Assembly: GCA_029948255.1 (NCBI GenBank)
Contig: JALIZF010001621.1
Location: 419,793 to 483,792, forward strand
Origin: Telmatactis stephensoni
Taxonomy: Eukaryota; Cnidaria; Anthozoa; Actiniaria; Isophelliidae
Direction of reading: 5' to 3'
DNA: 64,000 nt
Under the pieces are notes generated by a model. That model searched no databases and was not told the DNA's origin. It saw only the letters and a program-made list of their open reading frames with translations. Positions within the stretch are counted from its first letter, which is position 1; every line of letters starts with the position of its first letter. A program made the position numbers and the translations under genes. Shown in pieces: positions 34,241-45,004 of this stretch.

Positions 34241-35462
34241 AGGGACCGGTCATTTATTAGAGGGGGGGGGGGGGGGGGATGGGCTGGTGCAAATGGGGTG
34301 GGGGTCATGCCTTTTTGTGCAACCTAAATTGAGGGGCTTCATGAAATTATGTGAAGAATTCTAAGGGGTCATGTGTTTAGTTCATCCCATTCAAAGGTTG
34401 TTTTAGTGTCACTATGAAATAGTCAACTATCAAGACAGAGTAAATTAAGTATTTTGAAAACATAGTAACTATTCTTGATGTTTCATACAACAAGATATTG
34501 AGTGTACTTTTCCTTTTTTTCATAGCAGTATTTTCAATGAATGTGAACACTACAATGTATAACAGAAAAATCAAATCTTTATCAATAACATCAACAAATT
34601 TAACATTTAAATGTTGACATTAAACAAAACAGGTCATAATATTATAAAGGTGTATAGTTAGGGTTCTGATTGCATATCCAGATGCATAAACAGTCAACGA
34701 ATTAATTGTTTTACATGCAATGTTGTTATAATAAGGTTATTAATCACTCTCAACAACAACGCTATGGGAATCCTCTGAATCACTGGTGGAGCTCTCACTG
34801 CTGCTTTCGCATATTGATGGCAAGTAATCTCTGAATACCATACATGCTCTATCGAAAATAACTTTTTTTCCATCATTATTTTTTTACAGCTGTTTTATTT
34901 TACAGCTGTACAGCTGCTTTCCTTCTAGTGACACAAGTGCATCCACATTAACTTCCTGGATAGTAGTTTTACCATCAGACAACCGTTTGGCGATTAAATG
35001 AAAATTTTCTACTTCTCTATCTGCTTTTCTTTTCTGAGCCTTTTTTTTTCTTGTCCATTTTTGATTTTTTCTTCGACTTGAATTTCATAAGGTGCCCACG
35101 AAACATGTCTTTGCATTTGCTCTCTATGTTATGTAAAAACTGAAGCTTTTCAAGCACTGTTTTTCTTAGCAATGCCAGCACTGTAATCTTTTCTTCATTA
35201 AAGTCGTGCCGGACTGACATCCCATCCTTAAGCTTTTCAGTCTTGGTATACAATGTGCTAAGGTTTGTGATTACATGTGCCTTAAAATTGGGGATACTGA
35301 GTTTTGGATGGGTCATGTAAATTTATGCTCTCATTCTCAATTGGTCATGCCATTTTGTGCATTTGAAATCTCAGGATCAAACAAAAATATGTCATGAAAA
35401 ATAAAAATGCACCAGCCCATCCCCCCCCCCCCCCCCCCCCTTCTAATAAATGACCAGTCCCT
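34241..35462. mobile_element. 1.22-kb TIR element, GGGACC type
   Basis: AGGGACCGGTCATTTATTAG, a G run, then GATGGGCTGGTGCA at the left; the reverse at 35,405-35,462. A minus-strand frame (35,017-35,316; MTHPKLSIPNF with a Lys-rich end) fits a small basic protein but matches no transposase. Probably a deletion derivative of a larger transposon. Confidence 0.82.
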
Positions 35463-36052
35463 AAAGTGGGAAATCGTCTCCATTGCATTGAGAGTAACTA
35501 AAAACTAGGACTGTGCTTCGAAAAACAACACAAGGAAAAGGATTTGAGTGTTAATCCAGAACGAAAATTTGGATTAAAACTCGCACGAAGGTCTAGTTTT
35601 TGGCGCTTTTTGCCATGATTGCCGTCATTGAAAAAAAAATCTCCTCTTAATGAGCTTAGGATCGACCCAGGCAAGTATTTCAGGCAAGTCTAAATTAAAT
35701 CAAATATTGCATATAGAGGAAAACTAAGTCAGACTAAAAGTTATACAAATAGGTGACAAAAATAAAGGGTTACCAACTAGTGTAGGAGAATCTAAAAGGT
35801 AAATCCAGATAAGAAGGAAATAATCAATAAAAGTTAAGTAGCTAGGGCGGAGCCAGGTAAATATACAAAAGTAGGTGGGAGGCTATACGTGATATCAGTT
35901 AAAGTTATTTTAATAGCCCACGTAGATCCACACTTAGCTTTATGATTACATTAGAATTTATGCTTCTTACTTTCAGTGTTAAAAATTTAATTTTTATTCA
36001 CTCATAGAACATGCATAAAGTGTTGTATTAAGAAAAATGTAGTTATCTCCTA

Positions 36053-36185
36053 GAGTGATTTTCATTTGACCGTGAAAGGAAAATGATTATTTAGTTAACT
36101 TTGTAGTAGTTGATAAAAAAAAGAAAACAATGGCTCTAGAGTCTACTACCAACTATTAGTTTGTCCATTCCTTCATGGTCAAACT
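36053..36185. mobile_element. Diverged GAGTG-type MITE
   Basis: It starts TA-GAGTGATTTTCATTTGACC; the right arm (CATGGTCAAAC) is weak. The core AAAAAGAAAACAATGG at about 36,117 is the one found in the other MITEs of this group. Confidence 0.6.
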
Positions 36186-37616
36186 TGATGGTCTTTTTTC
36201 ATTAGCTGAGTTTGACAAATCTCTACGGTGCACTGTTCAAAGATGACATGTTTTTAATCGATTGGAGCAAGAAATTACATGTGGTACAGTCGTTCATCTG
36301 CGCGCCATCGTTTTTTGCCTATTCATATAGTCGGCAATCGAGCGAGGAAGAAAGCGTTTTGAAGCTTCAGTCTTCACTGGGTTTAGAAACTTACGGAATC
36401 ATGCCACCCCAAACCATAGTTAATAGAGGGGACCCCTCTATTAACTATGCCCAAACATAGAACTCTTTTCAGGGATGAACAGGTCATGAGACACTGGAAA
36501 ACAAGCCTCACACTAAGCCATGAAAATGGCGAGATCAAATCTGATGAAATAAATATCAATTATGGCATCTTCTGTCTTCTTATGGCATAATCAACTCTTT
36601 TATTCTGTATTACTCTAGTGTAAATAAGCCAGCTAAAAAAGAGCGGCTGCATAAATGAGATCTAATCAAAAGGGTACACACTTTGTTCTTTATGCACGAT
36701 CTGAAAATTCACAGCCGCAACAACACTCAACTTGAAAGACTTCATAATGTGCCTCTATTTATGAAAGGTAAACTGATTGACGCTGGAAATGATGAATTAG
36801 ACAGCGAGACAACGATAAAAAATAAACGAAGGAAAGAATGAACCAATGAATGAATGAAACCTTTATTTGACCAGCGTAACCCCTATACAGCAACTGCTAT
36901 CAGTAGGGGCCCTGAATGATATAAAATTTACAATAGAATATCAAGTCTAAAACCAAATGCTATATGAACTATGATTGACAAGTGGAAATGATTGTTAATT
37001 CATCTATTAACTAGATGATGGCAATTTAATAAACTATCAACGACGTACTGTTAAACTATCTTTAATGGGCACATGGGCTAGCCGAACATGACAACCCATA
37101 GGTCAGACTTTCCGTCTGTAATTTGACATTGGTTAATCTTTCTTATCAAACTACTATTATTGGGATATATAACTTTAATTAATAGCTACAAGTAGTCAAA
37201 ATGCTTCAAATTTAATAGTATTTCTTTTTGTAATAAAAATATCACCAAACAAAAAAGTTGAAAAAGCGGTTCCAGTTACATTTTTACTCTGAAACGTACA
37301 GAATAATGCTCGACGTGTGTTGAATTGTAATGAAATCCTCTTTCCTCGTAAATACCATCCTCGACAAGAACTTTAGATTTGACTACGACGACTACGACGA
37401 CGTTTTCATTGTTATTGTTAGTACGCATGCGTCAGACCGTGACAGTCGCTCGCTTGAAAAACTCGTCATCGCTTCGACTACGAGTTTTATAGTGAAACTA
37501 GTACTCATTACGACGAGGTTTTAAGTATAATTTATCGAAATATCTTGGTCATTTATGTCATGATCAAAACTATTCAATGTAATCTTTAATGATCAGCCCT
37601 CTAGCTTGTGGAAACG

Positions 37617-37871
37617 GATATAGACGACTTTCAAAAATGGCGGCCTAGTAAATGAGAGCGAGGCCACAAAAGCCTTGTTACCAGAAAATAATTGTGGCGA
37701 CACTTCTATTGCTATCAAAGACGATGTATTCCTCTTCCTTTTCAAATACCTATTTTCTGTGCATTTTACAGAATATACTTAGACTCATTATATGCCATGA
37801 TAATTTTGGAGGCCTATCTGGCCTCGTTATCGTGAACAATGAGCGCGCCATTTTTGAAAGTCGTCTATATC
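37617..37871. mobile_element. 255-bp MITE
   Basis: GATATAGACGACTTTCAAAA (arm 26 bp, ending ATGGCG) is exactly reversed at 37,846-37,871. Confidence 0.85.
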
Positions 37872-38063
37872 GGAAGTTACTTTTTCGATAAGAAAATGCG
37901 GAAGAATGGAATGCTGAGATAGTTCGTATTGATGTTTTTGAATCCAAAGTTCACGTGAGCACGACTACGCAACAAGGTAACGCGCGCAACAAGAATACTC
38001 GTACTGGCGGGACGTCTTACTCGCAGCCAAATCTGAAGTTATACAATAAGTAATTGAATTACG

Positions 38064-38593
38064 TCATACAGGGACATTCGTATAGATTAAACTAATTGAT
38101 GTGAATAGATTTGACATAATATCTTCCCGTTGACCACCTTTCCACTCCCTCCACATACTCTCGTTTAAAAAAGACTGCACATCGTCGTTGTACATTCCTC
38201 TTCGTTCTTTAACTTTCTGTTTCAGTTGGTTCCACTTGGATTCGATACCTTGAGTGTGAACCCCCGTCAATGGATCTACGAAATGCAGAGAGTGGTTCAC
38301 TACTCTATGTCGCGCAACTTTCTGTGGTAGATGTAAGGTCATATCTCTATATGCGCCCCAGTCATCTGTGTGTACTTCGCTTTGGGGTTTCAAGCACTTG
38401 TCTAAAATCGGTAGCAGTGTCCGTCTGTTACGTTTTTCGACAACTGTGTAATAGCCTCTTGCCGGGCTGTATTCGGTGGTGATGACACCAAAAACCCACA
38501 AGTCTTCACTTGCTCGTCCTCGGTGATTCTGTATGGATATATTCGAGAATTAGTCAAAAATGGGCCTTAAAGTATACAAAAGTTTAAACTCCT

Positions 38594-38648
<55 letters not shown>

Positions 38649-39863
38649 ATTAAGCGGTTTGAGTTGTCCGATTGATTGAAAATTCAACAATATGTTGAAT
38701 ACACTTACAATTAAGGCCGGAGAAATAACATTTTAAAGAAAAATATAATTGCCCCGAAAACACTAATTAACAAATCCAAAAGACATTAAAGGAAAAATTT
38801 TAATGGCAAAACAATACTTTTCTCCCGTTAACATGCAGACAGATATGTTTTCGGCGTGTCGCCAATTAGTTTTTTTGGGTTAAGTTAAATAGAAGCAATT
38901 TATGCAAAACAAAAGATTGTACCTACATTTCTCACTCAAAATTCTCACCTAGTCAGCTTGCAGTCAATATATAGAACATGAGCATTTATCGGCGAATGAG
39001 AAGGCACTGAAAAACGACTTGTAAACTTTCGCTTCAACTGCTTCAACAACGATGGATTTCCGCCAAAGCGGCAAACTTCAGCATTCGGTAGTGACAGGGA
39101 AGCTTCGCTTCTCGGCCAAATGTTCATTTTTCGGACCATCTCTAATCCTCGGACATTATCCGTCGATATACCAGCAGCCCGAAGGGGTTTATTTACTAAA
39201 TAACAGTTAAAAGTGCAAAAAACCTAGCTTCTCTTGTCGGTTTAGTTATTCCAAATTTTCGCTTTGGATTTTTTCAAATCGATTTTCGGATCGAAGATAA
39301 AAGTTTCAAAGTTCTACCCCTTTCAGTGTTACCATGACAACAGAATGAAATACGTCTGTAGCTAAATGTTTTCTTTTTTAGTTAAGAATTAAATGATGAC
39401 GGTTATTTTGAGCCGACAATGGGAGATTTTATGGAATCTTTTATTTTCATCACACAATCGCGAAATCTCATAAATCCAAATGATTATATGGCTTGCCTGT
39501 GATCAAAACAGTTTACAACTCTTCAAAGCAAATTTGACACATTCTGCCATTCTACCTAGCCTTACCTTGGATTTGTGGTTGAATTTCGATTCATCACATT
39601 GTACTAGACACTGGAAATTTGGACCACCGAACGGAATAAATGGATATCTCTCGATATCTGCCGTGCATACATCTTCCAAATGTCGAAAAAATTTCGAGAC
39701 AAGGTTCTCGCTCACACCAACATGATCAGCGGTTTTTGTTCTCGATTCTTCGTGGCACCAAAAGTACATCAGCAACAGGAAATCACCAAGATGAACCTTT
39801 GGATGCTTGGCAAAGATGCTATTGCATCTCAACGACCTTTTTTTCCCACATTCTCTGCATCTC
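38064..39863 (-). CDS. Merlin-type DDE transposase, at least two exons, N-terminus missing
   Basis: Exon A (39,863-39,566) reads RCRECGKKRSLRCNSIFAKH (zinc-ribbon end), a helical segment, and VQCDESKFNHKSK with the first catalytic Asp. A clean intron (donor AAG-GTAAGG at 39,565, acceptor ACAG at 38,529) joins in phase 0 to exon B (38,528-38,064): NHRGRASEDLWVFGV, HTDDWGAY (second Asp) and HTQGIESKWNQLK (Glu), ending SLIYTNVPV. This is the IS1595/ISXO2 (Merlin) domain, complete with DDE and free of stops. The 1.04-kb intron holds a CAA repeat. A first exon with the CP-x-CG half of the zinc ribbon must lie upstream beyond the purine tract; I could not find it. The acceptor of exon A (TACTGTTCAAG) follows a pyrimidine tract on this strand. 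Merlin enzymes give 8-9-bp duplications, as seen around the large element. Confidence 0.85.
38595..38648 (+). repeat. (CAA)n microsatellite in Merlin intron
   Basis: About 18 units, uninterrupted. Confidence 0.95.
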
Positions 39864-39889
39864 CTTGAACAGTACGAGAAAATATAGTC

Positions 39890-41354
39890 AGTTGTATGAA
39901 GTCAAGTTGTATGAAGATAGAAAACGGAAAGAGAGAGAGAAAAGAGAGGAGAAGGAAAGGGAACAGAAAGAAAGAGAGCGACAAGAAAGAGAGGAAAGAC
40001 AAAAGAAGGAAAGGGAAATTAAAGAAAGAGAGAGACAAGAAAAAGAGGAAAGAGAACGGAAAGAGAGAGAGAAAAGAGAGGAGAAGGAAAGGGAAAAGAA
40101 AGAAAAAGAGCGACAAGAAAAAGAGAAAAGAGAACAGAAGGAAGGGGAACTTAAAGAAAGAGAAGAAAAAGAAAAAGGAGAAAAGGAACGAAAAGAAAAA
40201 GAAGAAAAAAAAAAAAAGAAAGAGAGATAAGACAAAAGAAGGAAAGGGAAATTAAAGAAAGAGAGAGACAAGAAAAAGAGGAAAGAGAACGGAAAGAGAG
40301 AGAGAAAAGAGAGGAGAAGGAAAGGGAAAAGAAAGAAAAAGAGCGACAAGAAAAAGAGAAAAGAGAACAGAAGGAAAGGGAACTTAAAGAAAGAGAAGAA
40401 AAAGAAAAAGGAGAAAAGGAACGAAAAGAAAAAGAAGAAAAGGAACGAAAAGAAAGAGAGATAAGACAAAAGAAGGAAAGGGAAATTAAAGAAAGAGAAG
40501 AAAAAGAAAAAGAGGAAAGAGAACGGAAAGAGAGAGAGAAAAGAGCGGAGAAAGAAAGAGAGAGACAAGAAAAAGAGCGACAAGAAAAAGAGAAAAGAGA
40601 AGAGAAGGAAAGGGAACTTAAAGAAAGAGAAGAAAAAGAAAAAGAAAGAAAAGAAAGAAAAGAAAAAGAAGAAAAGGAACGAAAAGAAAGAGAGATAAGA
40701 CAAAAGAAAGAAAGGGAAATTAAAGAAAGAGAAAAAAAAGAAAAAGAGGAAAGAGAACGGAAAGAGAGAAAGAAAAGAGAGGAGGAGGAAAGGGAACAGA
40801 AAGAAAGAGAGAGACAAGAAAAAGTGGAAAGAGAACTGAAAGAGAGAGAGGAAAGAGAACATCAGAAGAGAGAAGATAGAGAAAGTGAAGAAAGGGAACA
40901 GAAAGAAAGAGAGGAAAAGGAAGGGAATGAAAAGGAGGAAAAAGAAAATAAGGAAAGGGAACTGAAAGAAAGAGAAAGAAACGAAAGGGAAGAAAAAGAA
41001 AAAGATGAAAGACAACGGAAAGAGCGAGAAGATAGAGAAAGGAAAGAACTGGAACGAAAAGAAATAGAGGAAAGTGAAGAACAAGAAAAAGAGGAAAGAG
41101 AAACGAAAGCGCGAGAAGATAGAGAAAGGAAAGAAAGAGAAAGAAAAGAAAAAGAGGAGAGGGAACGGAAAGAGAGAGATGAAAGAGAACAGAAGGAAGA
41201 AGTAGAAAGTGAAGAGGAGGAAAGGGAGGAAAGAGAAGGGAATGAAAGAGAGCCTAAGGAAAGAGAAGAAAGTGAGCAGAAGCAAAAGAAGAATACAAAA
41301 CGAAGGCAACGGAGAGAAAGGGGGAAAGAAAAGAGGCAAAAGGTCATGAATTAA
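39890..41354 (+). repeat. 1.46-kb near-homopurine tract
   Basis: The plus strand is almost only A and G, with rare C and T. Loose units such as AAAGAGAGAGAAAAGAGAGG, AGAAGGAAAGGGAA and GCGACAAGAAAAAGAG recur, and a block of about 320 bp is repeated (near 39,990 and 40,240). Plus frames (39,640-40,230; 40,824-41,354) encode Lys/Glu/Arg repeats like a single alpha helix, and the minus strand is open for 511 codons of Phe/Ser/Leu. The frames break between units, so I read it as a repeat, not a gene. It lies directly upstream of the first visible Merlin exon. Confidence 0.85.
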
Positions 41355-41909
41355 GATAACTTTCAGATTAAGAAGAATTTTTAATATGTGGTGAATTTGC
41401 ACGAGCACAAACACTAAAATCATGAAACCGTTATTTAAAAAATACTAAATTTAAACAGTTTCATGGTTTAAGGGTTATAAGGGTTTGCGCTGTAATTCCA
41501 ATTTTTATAATTTCAAATAGGCACTATATATAGCTAATATATATATATATATAGCTAATTCAATTAACGTCGGTGAAACAAGCCTAAAGCCGCGGAATCA
41601 TGAAATTTTTTTTATCTCCATGACATCATTGCAATATAAAACGTACTCACTGTATGCTTGCAAATTCTCCTACAGAGAAGTTTGTTAGTACACAAAAGAT
41701 AGTTGAAAGGCTTTAGCTTTTTTCAGCGAAATAGCATATATCTCAATTGAAGTTAATGATACTTGAAATGAAACCACAAAGAATTATTAGATAGAAGCTA
41801 GAAATGAACAATGTCAACTATTTAGAACATGATCAATCTTTGAAGTTAATTATACTTGAAATGAAACCACAAATGCACGAAAAAATTATATATGAAAGAA
41901 CAATGTCAA
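41355..41909. other. No gene
   Basis: AT-rich DNA with a TA run at 41,530-41,560. A short foldback near 41,420-41,470 (AATCATGAAACCGTT with AACAGTTTCATGG). AAGTTAATTATACTTGAAAT-type direct repeats at 41,750 and 41,835. Confidence 0.5.
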
Positions 41910-42343
41910 TGTTATTTTGAATAATAAAAATACTTGATGAAATAAATGTGTATGTTCATGTGTCAATGTGATTTTAGTGAGAAAAATCAACTAATTGAGT
42001 ATTCCTATACATAAAAGGAGTCTGATGCGTTGTAAAAGGATCACAAACTAGTCATTATACTTACCATAAGTAAAAATAAACTAAAAATGGGAAATACATG
42101 AGGATAGATAGATTAATGCTGCGATCCCAAATAAGTGCCACGATGTTAGATCCGATCGCCGATCGCCGATCGCCGATCGCCGATTACCGATCGCCGTTCT
42201 CATCCCCGATACGATCGCCGATCCTCGATCCTCTTCCCTGATCCCCGATCGCCGATCGCCGATCCCCGATCGAGTGGCGTTCGAGTCGATCGAGTGGTGC
42301 ATATCCATCGACTCGATTATTGACCAGTATGATTGAGAGATCC
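41910..42343 (-). repeat. Right TIR of the large element
   Basis: It is 434 bp, reverse of the left TIR, without the nested MITEs. GATCGCC 7-mers lie at 42,150-42,280. A 60-bp stretch of the GATC-rich part differs from the left arm by rearranged repeat units. Confidence 0.88.
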
Positions 42344-42351
42344 CCAAATCG
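42344..42351 (+). repeat. 8-bp target duplication CCAAATCG, right copy
   Basis: Directly outside the right TIR; see the left copy at 24,904-24,911. Confidence 0.85.
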
Positions 42352-42480
42352 TCTCGAAATGCGTTTATCCTGGAATTCGGAAACATTTGTTATAATCTCT
42401 GTCAGTGTGACAAACCAGTGAGATCAGTTAAATGAAAAATTGTAACAATTTAATTTGTTATTTTTAGTTCATTGAATTTT

Positions 42481-42720
42481 AGACTGCCTTTACACGGTAC
42501 CGGTTGAAATTTTAACCGGTCGAAAATAAAACCGGTACATGCTGTTTACATGGAACCGTCTCTTTTTTGGACAACACTATCTTCCGTTTACACGAAAATT
42601 TGCACGGCTAGCCGTTTGATTTTTTGTACGGTTAGTCTGGCTCCGTGTAAACAGAACACTTACACGTACAAATTTTCAACCGATTAAAATTTCAACCGGT
42701 ACCGTGTAAACGTAGCCTTA
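42481..42720. mobile_element. 240-bp MITE (TTTACACGGTACCGG type)
   Basis: GACTGCCTTTACACGGTACC and GGTTGAAATTTTAACCGG at the left; ACCGGTACCGTGTAAACGTA with GCCTTA at the right. It sits in the presumed intron of the split transposase. Confidence 0.8.
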
Positions 42721-42774
42721 GAATACAGTATGTATGATCACAGAAACACGCATTTAACACTTAATTCAGCTTAC

Positions 42775-43195
42775 CATTTTACGTGTGATGCCATTTCTTT
42801 TGAAATAGTCGTACAAAGTAGACACAGCAACCCTGGCACCACATACTCCTTCAATGTGTACAGAGCTCGGATAGAGTTCTTTCTGGGTGTTCTAACAATT
42901 CTTGCATCAAAACGGCTTGTTCTTGTTGCGAAAGTGAATACGAACCAGCTGGTCTTCCTGGTTCTGCTGGTTTGTCAGCACAAACACTTCCTTTCTCGTA
43001 ATATCGTCAGGAGAATCGTAACACAGACTTTGAAGACATTCCAAGGCGAACTGCAATGTCACTTTTGCTATGGTTTAAGCCATACAGAAGTACGCTTCTC
43101 ATCCGTAAATCGTCACTTAATGCTCGCTGCATGATTGCTATGACCCGTTTATCAAAGTGCACGTGGCCAAATGTAAACAGTCCCATGATCCCCCG
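42775..43195 (-). pseudogene. Tc1/IS630-like transposase, N-terminal half
   Basis: An ATG at the inner edge of the right TIR starts MGLFTFGHVHFDKRVIAIMQ, then the helix-turn-helix region LSDDLRMRSVLLYGLNHSKS, DIAVRLGMSSKSVLRFS. A TGA at 43,007 follows in frame, probably from CGA, and the frame continues RYYEKGSVCADKPAEPGRPA (GRP linker). A frameshift lies near 42,860, then EGVCGARVAVSTLYDYFKRN and GITRKM up to a splice donor (ATG-GTAAGC at 42,774). It matches HTH_38/Tc3-like domains. The next exon ends at the large insertion (DKRISRRFG, 42,352-42,379). At least one stop and one frameshift make it dead. Confidence 0.85.
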
Positions 43196-43252
43196 CGCCA
43201 CTAGTTCATACGCTTGACCCTTCACGGGTGACAAAGTTTCTCGGAAAGGGTG
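43181..43252 (-). repeat. Right TIR of the Tc1-like element
   Basis: Reverse of 22,933-23,004; it contains the transposase ATG. Confidence 0.88.
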
Positions 43253-43640
43253 TAAACAAAATTGAAAAGGCGCAGCTCTATCAACTTGGCGTAAATTCGT
43301 ATTTCTCAAAATTGCGCAAAGCAATTTTGTTCTATTTCTCCAAACGAACAATTTTAATTGTTAAAAAAAGAGTATGGCAACAAAATGAGCTTAAAAGAAG
43401 GTGTTTCTGAGTGCTGTAAGATGTTTGACCAAGTGAACTTAATGCTTGGAATTATTAACTCTTTTGGTGCGTAAAAGTCAAGGCGCGTTTTATTCGAAAA
43501 CGCTTCCATAGACATCTTTTAAACATAGTAACAGCGGAGAACTTCATCTGGATTCTATATGAACTAACAAAAGCGGTTTTGAACAAAACTTCATTTTATC
43601 TAAAGATAATTCATCTTTGTAAAAATAGCAATGTCGTCAC
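43253..43640. repeat. Array unit 1, right end
   Basis: It continues unit 1 after the TA duplication. About 215 bp of it (43,409-43,635) are missing at the junction between units 2 and 3, where GGTGTTT runs directly into GTCGTCACTATAAATT. Confidence 0.88.
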
Positions 43641-44077
43641 TATAAATTATTGGTAGCTCCGATCATAAATAATAATAATAATAAATTTAATATTTATAAC
43701 GCGCATATATTCATTAACATATGCTCATATGAAGAAAAGAATTAACAGTCTTCAGCCATAAATAAGTTATGTGTTTTTTGCAGACAAAACCAATTTAGCT
43801 CATTCAAGTGTTGAGCCAGTTCACTTCATATAATCAGCCCCTAAAGTTCGAGATCTAAAATTTCAATCCAATATCCTGAAAGAACTTTAATCCTCAGTTC
43901 TTCAAGAACTAGGATAATGAAGCCATCTTTCGTGCATTTTTTCACACACAGCCGCATATGAGCATATGTAAATGAGCATATGATCATAATGATTTAAGGT
44001 CAAAAGAAACTTGAAACTATCTCTTGACTTACTCTGAAAATTGTTTTGAAATTAACTCACCGATTCAATTATTCTAG

Positions 44078-45004
44078 ATCGTTATAAAATAGAACTGGTG
44101 CACAACATACACTTAGCTAGCAACTATCGAGTTTTTGGTGCGCCCGTTTTTAACACTAAAACTATTTTCATTTCAAGATTTTGGTTTTATTTTTGTGTGT
44201 ATTCTTAAGATTACTAAAACTCACTGTTCCACAGTAGCGAAACGCACGAAGTGCCGAAAAAGCTCATAAACGAAAAGAAAAGATCTCTGAGTTGCGGCGA
44301 GAGTTTGGAGCGCAATCCACCGCAGTCACAAACTTTTTTATTTCCGAACTTTGTATTTTGACATACTTTTTATATATATATAAAATTGTTTGACAAATTT
44401 TCGAGAAAATCTTTTTTTTTAATGTCTCATTTAGGAAGCGTTTGGATGCCTTCAGTCAAAATTTAGTTGCAAAGTGAATTTGAAGTTACGGAGCTCAACT
44501 TTGGACAGCAGTGTCTTAGTAGGCAACACCGACCTGTCAATAGTATTGAAATCGCTGAACCGTTGCCACTCCTTGATGCTGTGTTTGCACGAAAACATTT
44601 TTGTTATTTTTTGGACCGACGTTGTTACTTAATATTGCCTCGAACAATTTTTTCTTTGCTTCGTCAAAACCTTGTTAGGGACATAAAAATGCCCGTAAAC
44701 GCAATTTCAAAGGAATTGCATTTAGGAATAAGATTTGGCAGAGGAATTTAAAATAATGTTGTTTGAATATCGACTGGCAGCGGCAAATGCAGCTATTAAA
44801 TAAAACTTCGGAAAAAAACCCCATCAAAATCTAAAATAATTGAATTAGTTTTAGTGTTCAGGACGATAACACTGGCGCATTGTTGACGCGGAGCGAGCGA
44901 GTTAAACTCGCATTATGCCGGAACCACCCTAACAATTTTCCGAGCGCACCCAAAACTCGATAGTTGCAAGCTAAGTGTGTGTACCAGTCTATTTTATAAC
45001 GATT
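44078..45004. mobile_element. ~927-bp inverted-repeat block in unit 2
   Basis: The left ATCGTTATAAAATAGAACTG continues with ACACTTAGCTAGCAACTATC; the reverse lies at 44,945-45,004 (arms about 60 bp, imperfect). Unit 1 lacks it. Between the arms a plus frame (44,467-44,751, no ATG; FARKHFCYFLDRRCYLILPR) is repeated unchanged in unit 3. It is unrecognised. Confidence 0.7.

Larger units (their letters stand above)
35463..38063. other. No gene; MITEs only
   Basis: Unique AT-rich DNA with two MITEs (listed). TACGACGAC repeats lie at 37,380. AATGAATGAA near 36,850 precedes a stretch reading CCTTTATTTGACCAGCGTAA, which may be a LINE 3' end in reverse. Confidence 0.45.
24912..42343. mobile_element. 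17.4-kb TIR element, probably a giant Merlin transposon
   Basis: The ends are GGATCTCTCAATCATACTGG and its exact reverse. The TIRs run about 430 bp each, and the 8-bp repeat CCAAATCG stands outside both. It interrupts a transposase gene whose frame joins perfectly without it, so it is one insertion event. The only transposase inside is a Merlin type, whose elements make 8-9-bp duplications, which agrees. Further content: an 87-bp repeat array with an open frame, a TTATG satellite, a smaller TIR element, several MITEs and a near-homopurine tract. No polymerase B, integrase or capsid-like frame is visible, so it is not a Maverick/Polinton. That the Merlin gene moved the whole unit is inference; it could itself be nested. 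Confidence 0.8.
22933..43252. mobile_element. Tc1/mariner-like two-gene element, split by a 17.4-kb insertion
   Basis: The ends are CACCCTTTCCGAGAAACTTT and its reverse, flanked by TA (22,931-22,932 and 43,253-43,254). Unit 2 has the empty site AAATGATAAACAAAATTG at about 48,340, which proves the insertion. Without the inner 17,432 bp and its 8-bp duplication the element is 2,880 bp. It encodes a PB1-like/SHOCT-like protein on the plus strand and, convergent to it, a transposase whose two halves lie at 24,322-24,903 and 42,775-43,195. Stops and frameshifts make it immobile by itself. Confidence 0.88.

Noticed and set aside
39888..41423. 511-codon open frame on the minus strand
   Set aside because: It is the complement of the purine tract. 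Only Phe, Leu, Ser, Ile and Pro occur because T/C codons contain no stop.
24912..42343. Maverick/Polinton, suggested by size and TIR length
   Set aside because: No polymerase B, integrase, ATPase, protease or capsid frame is found, and the duplication is 8 bp rather than 6.
42730..43134. 134-codon plus frame
   Set aside because: It is antisense to the N-terminal transposase half, which has the recognisable helix-turn-helix motifs.
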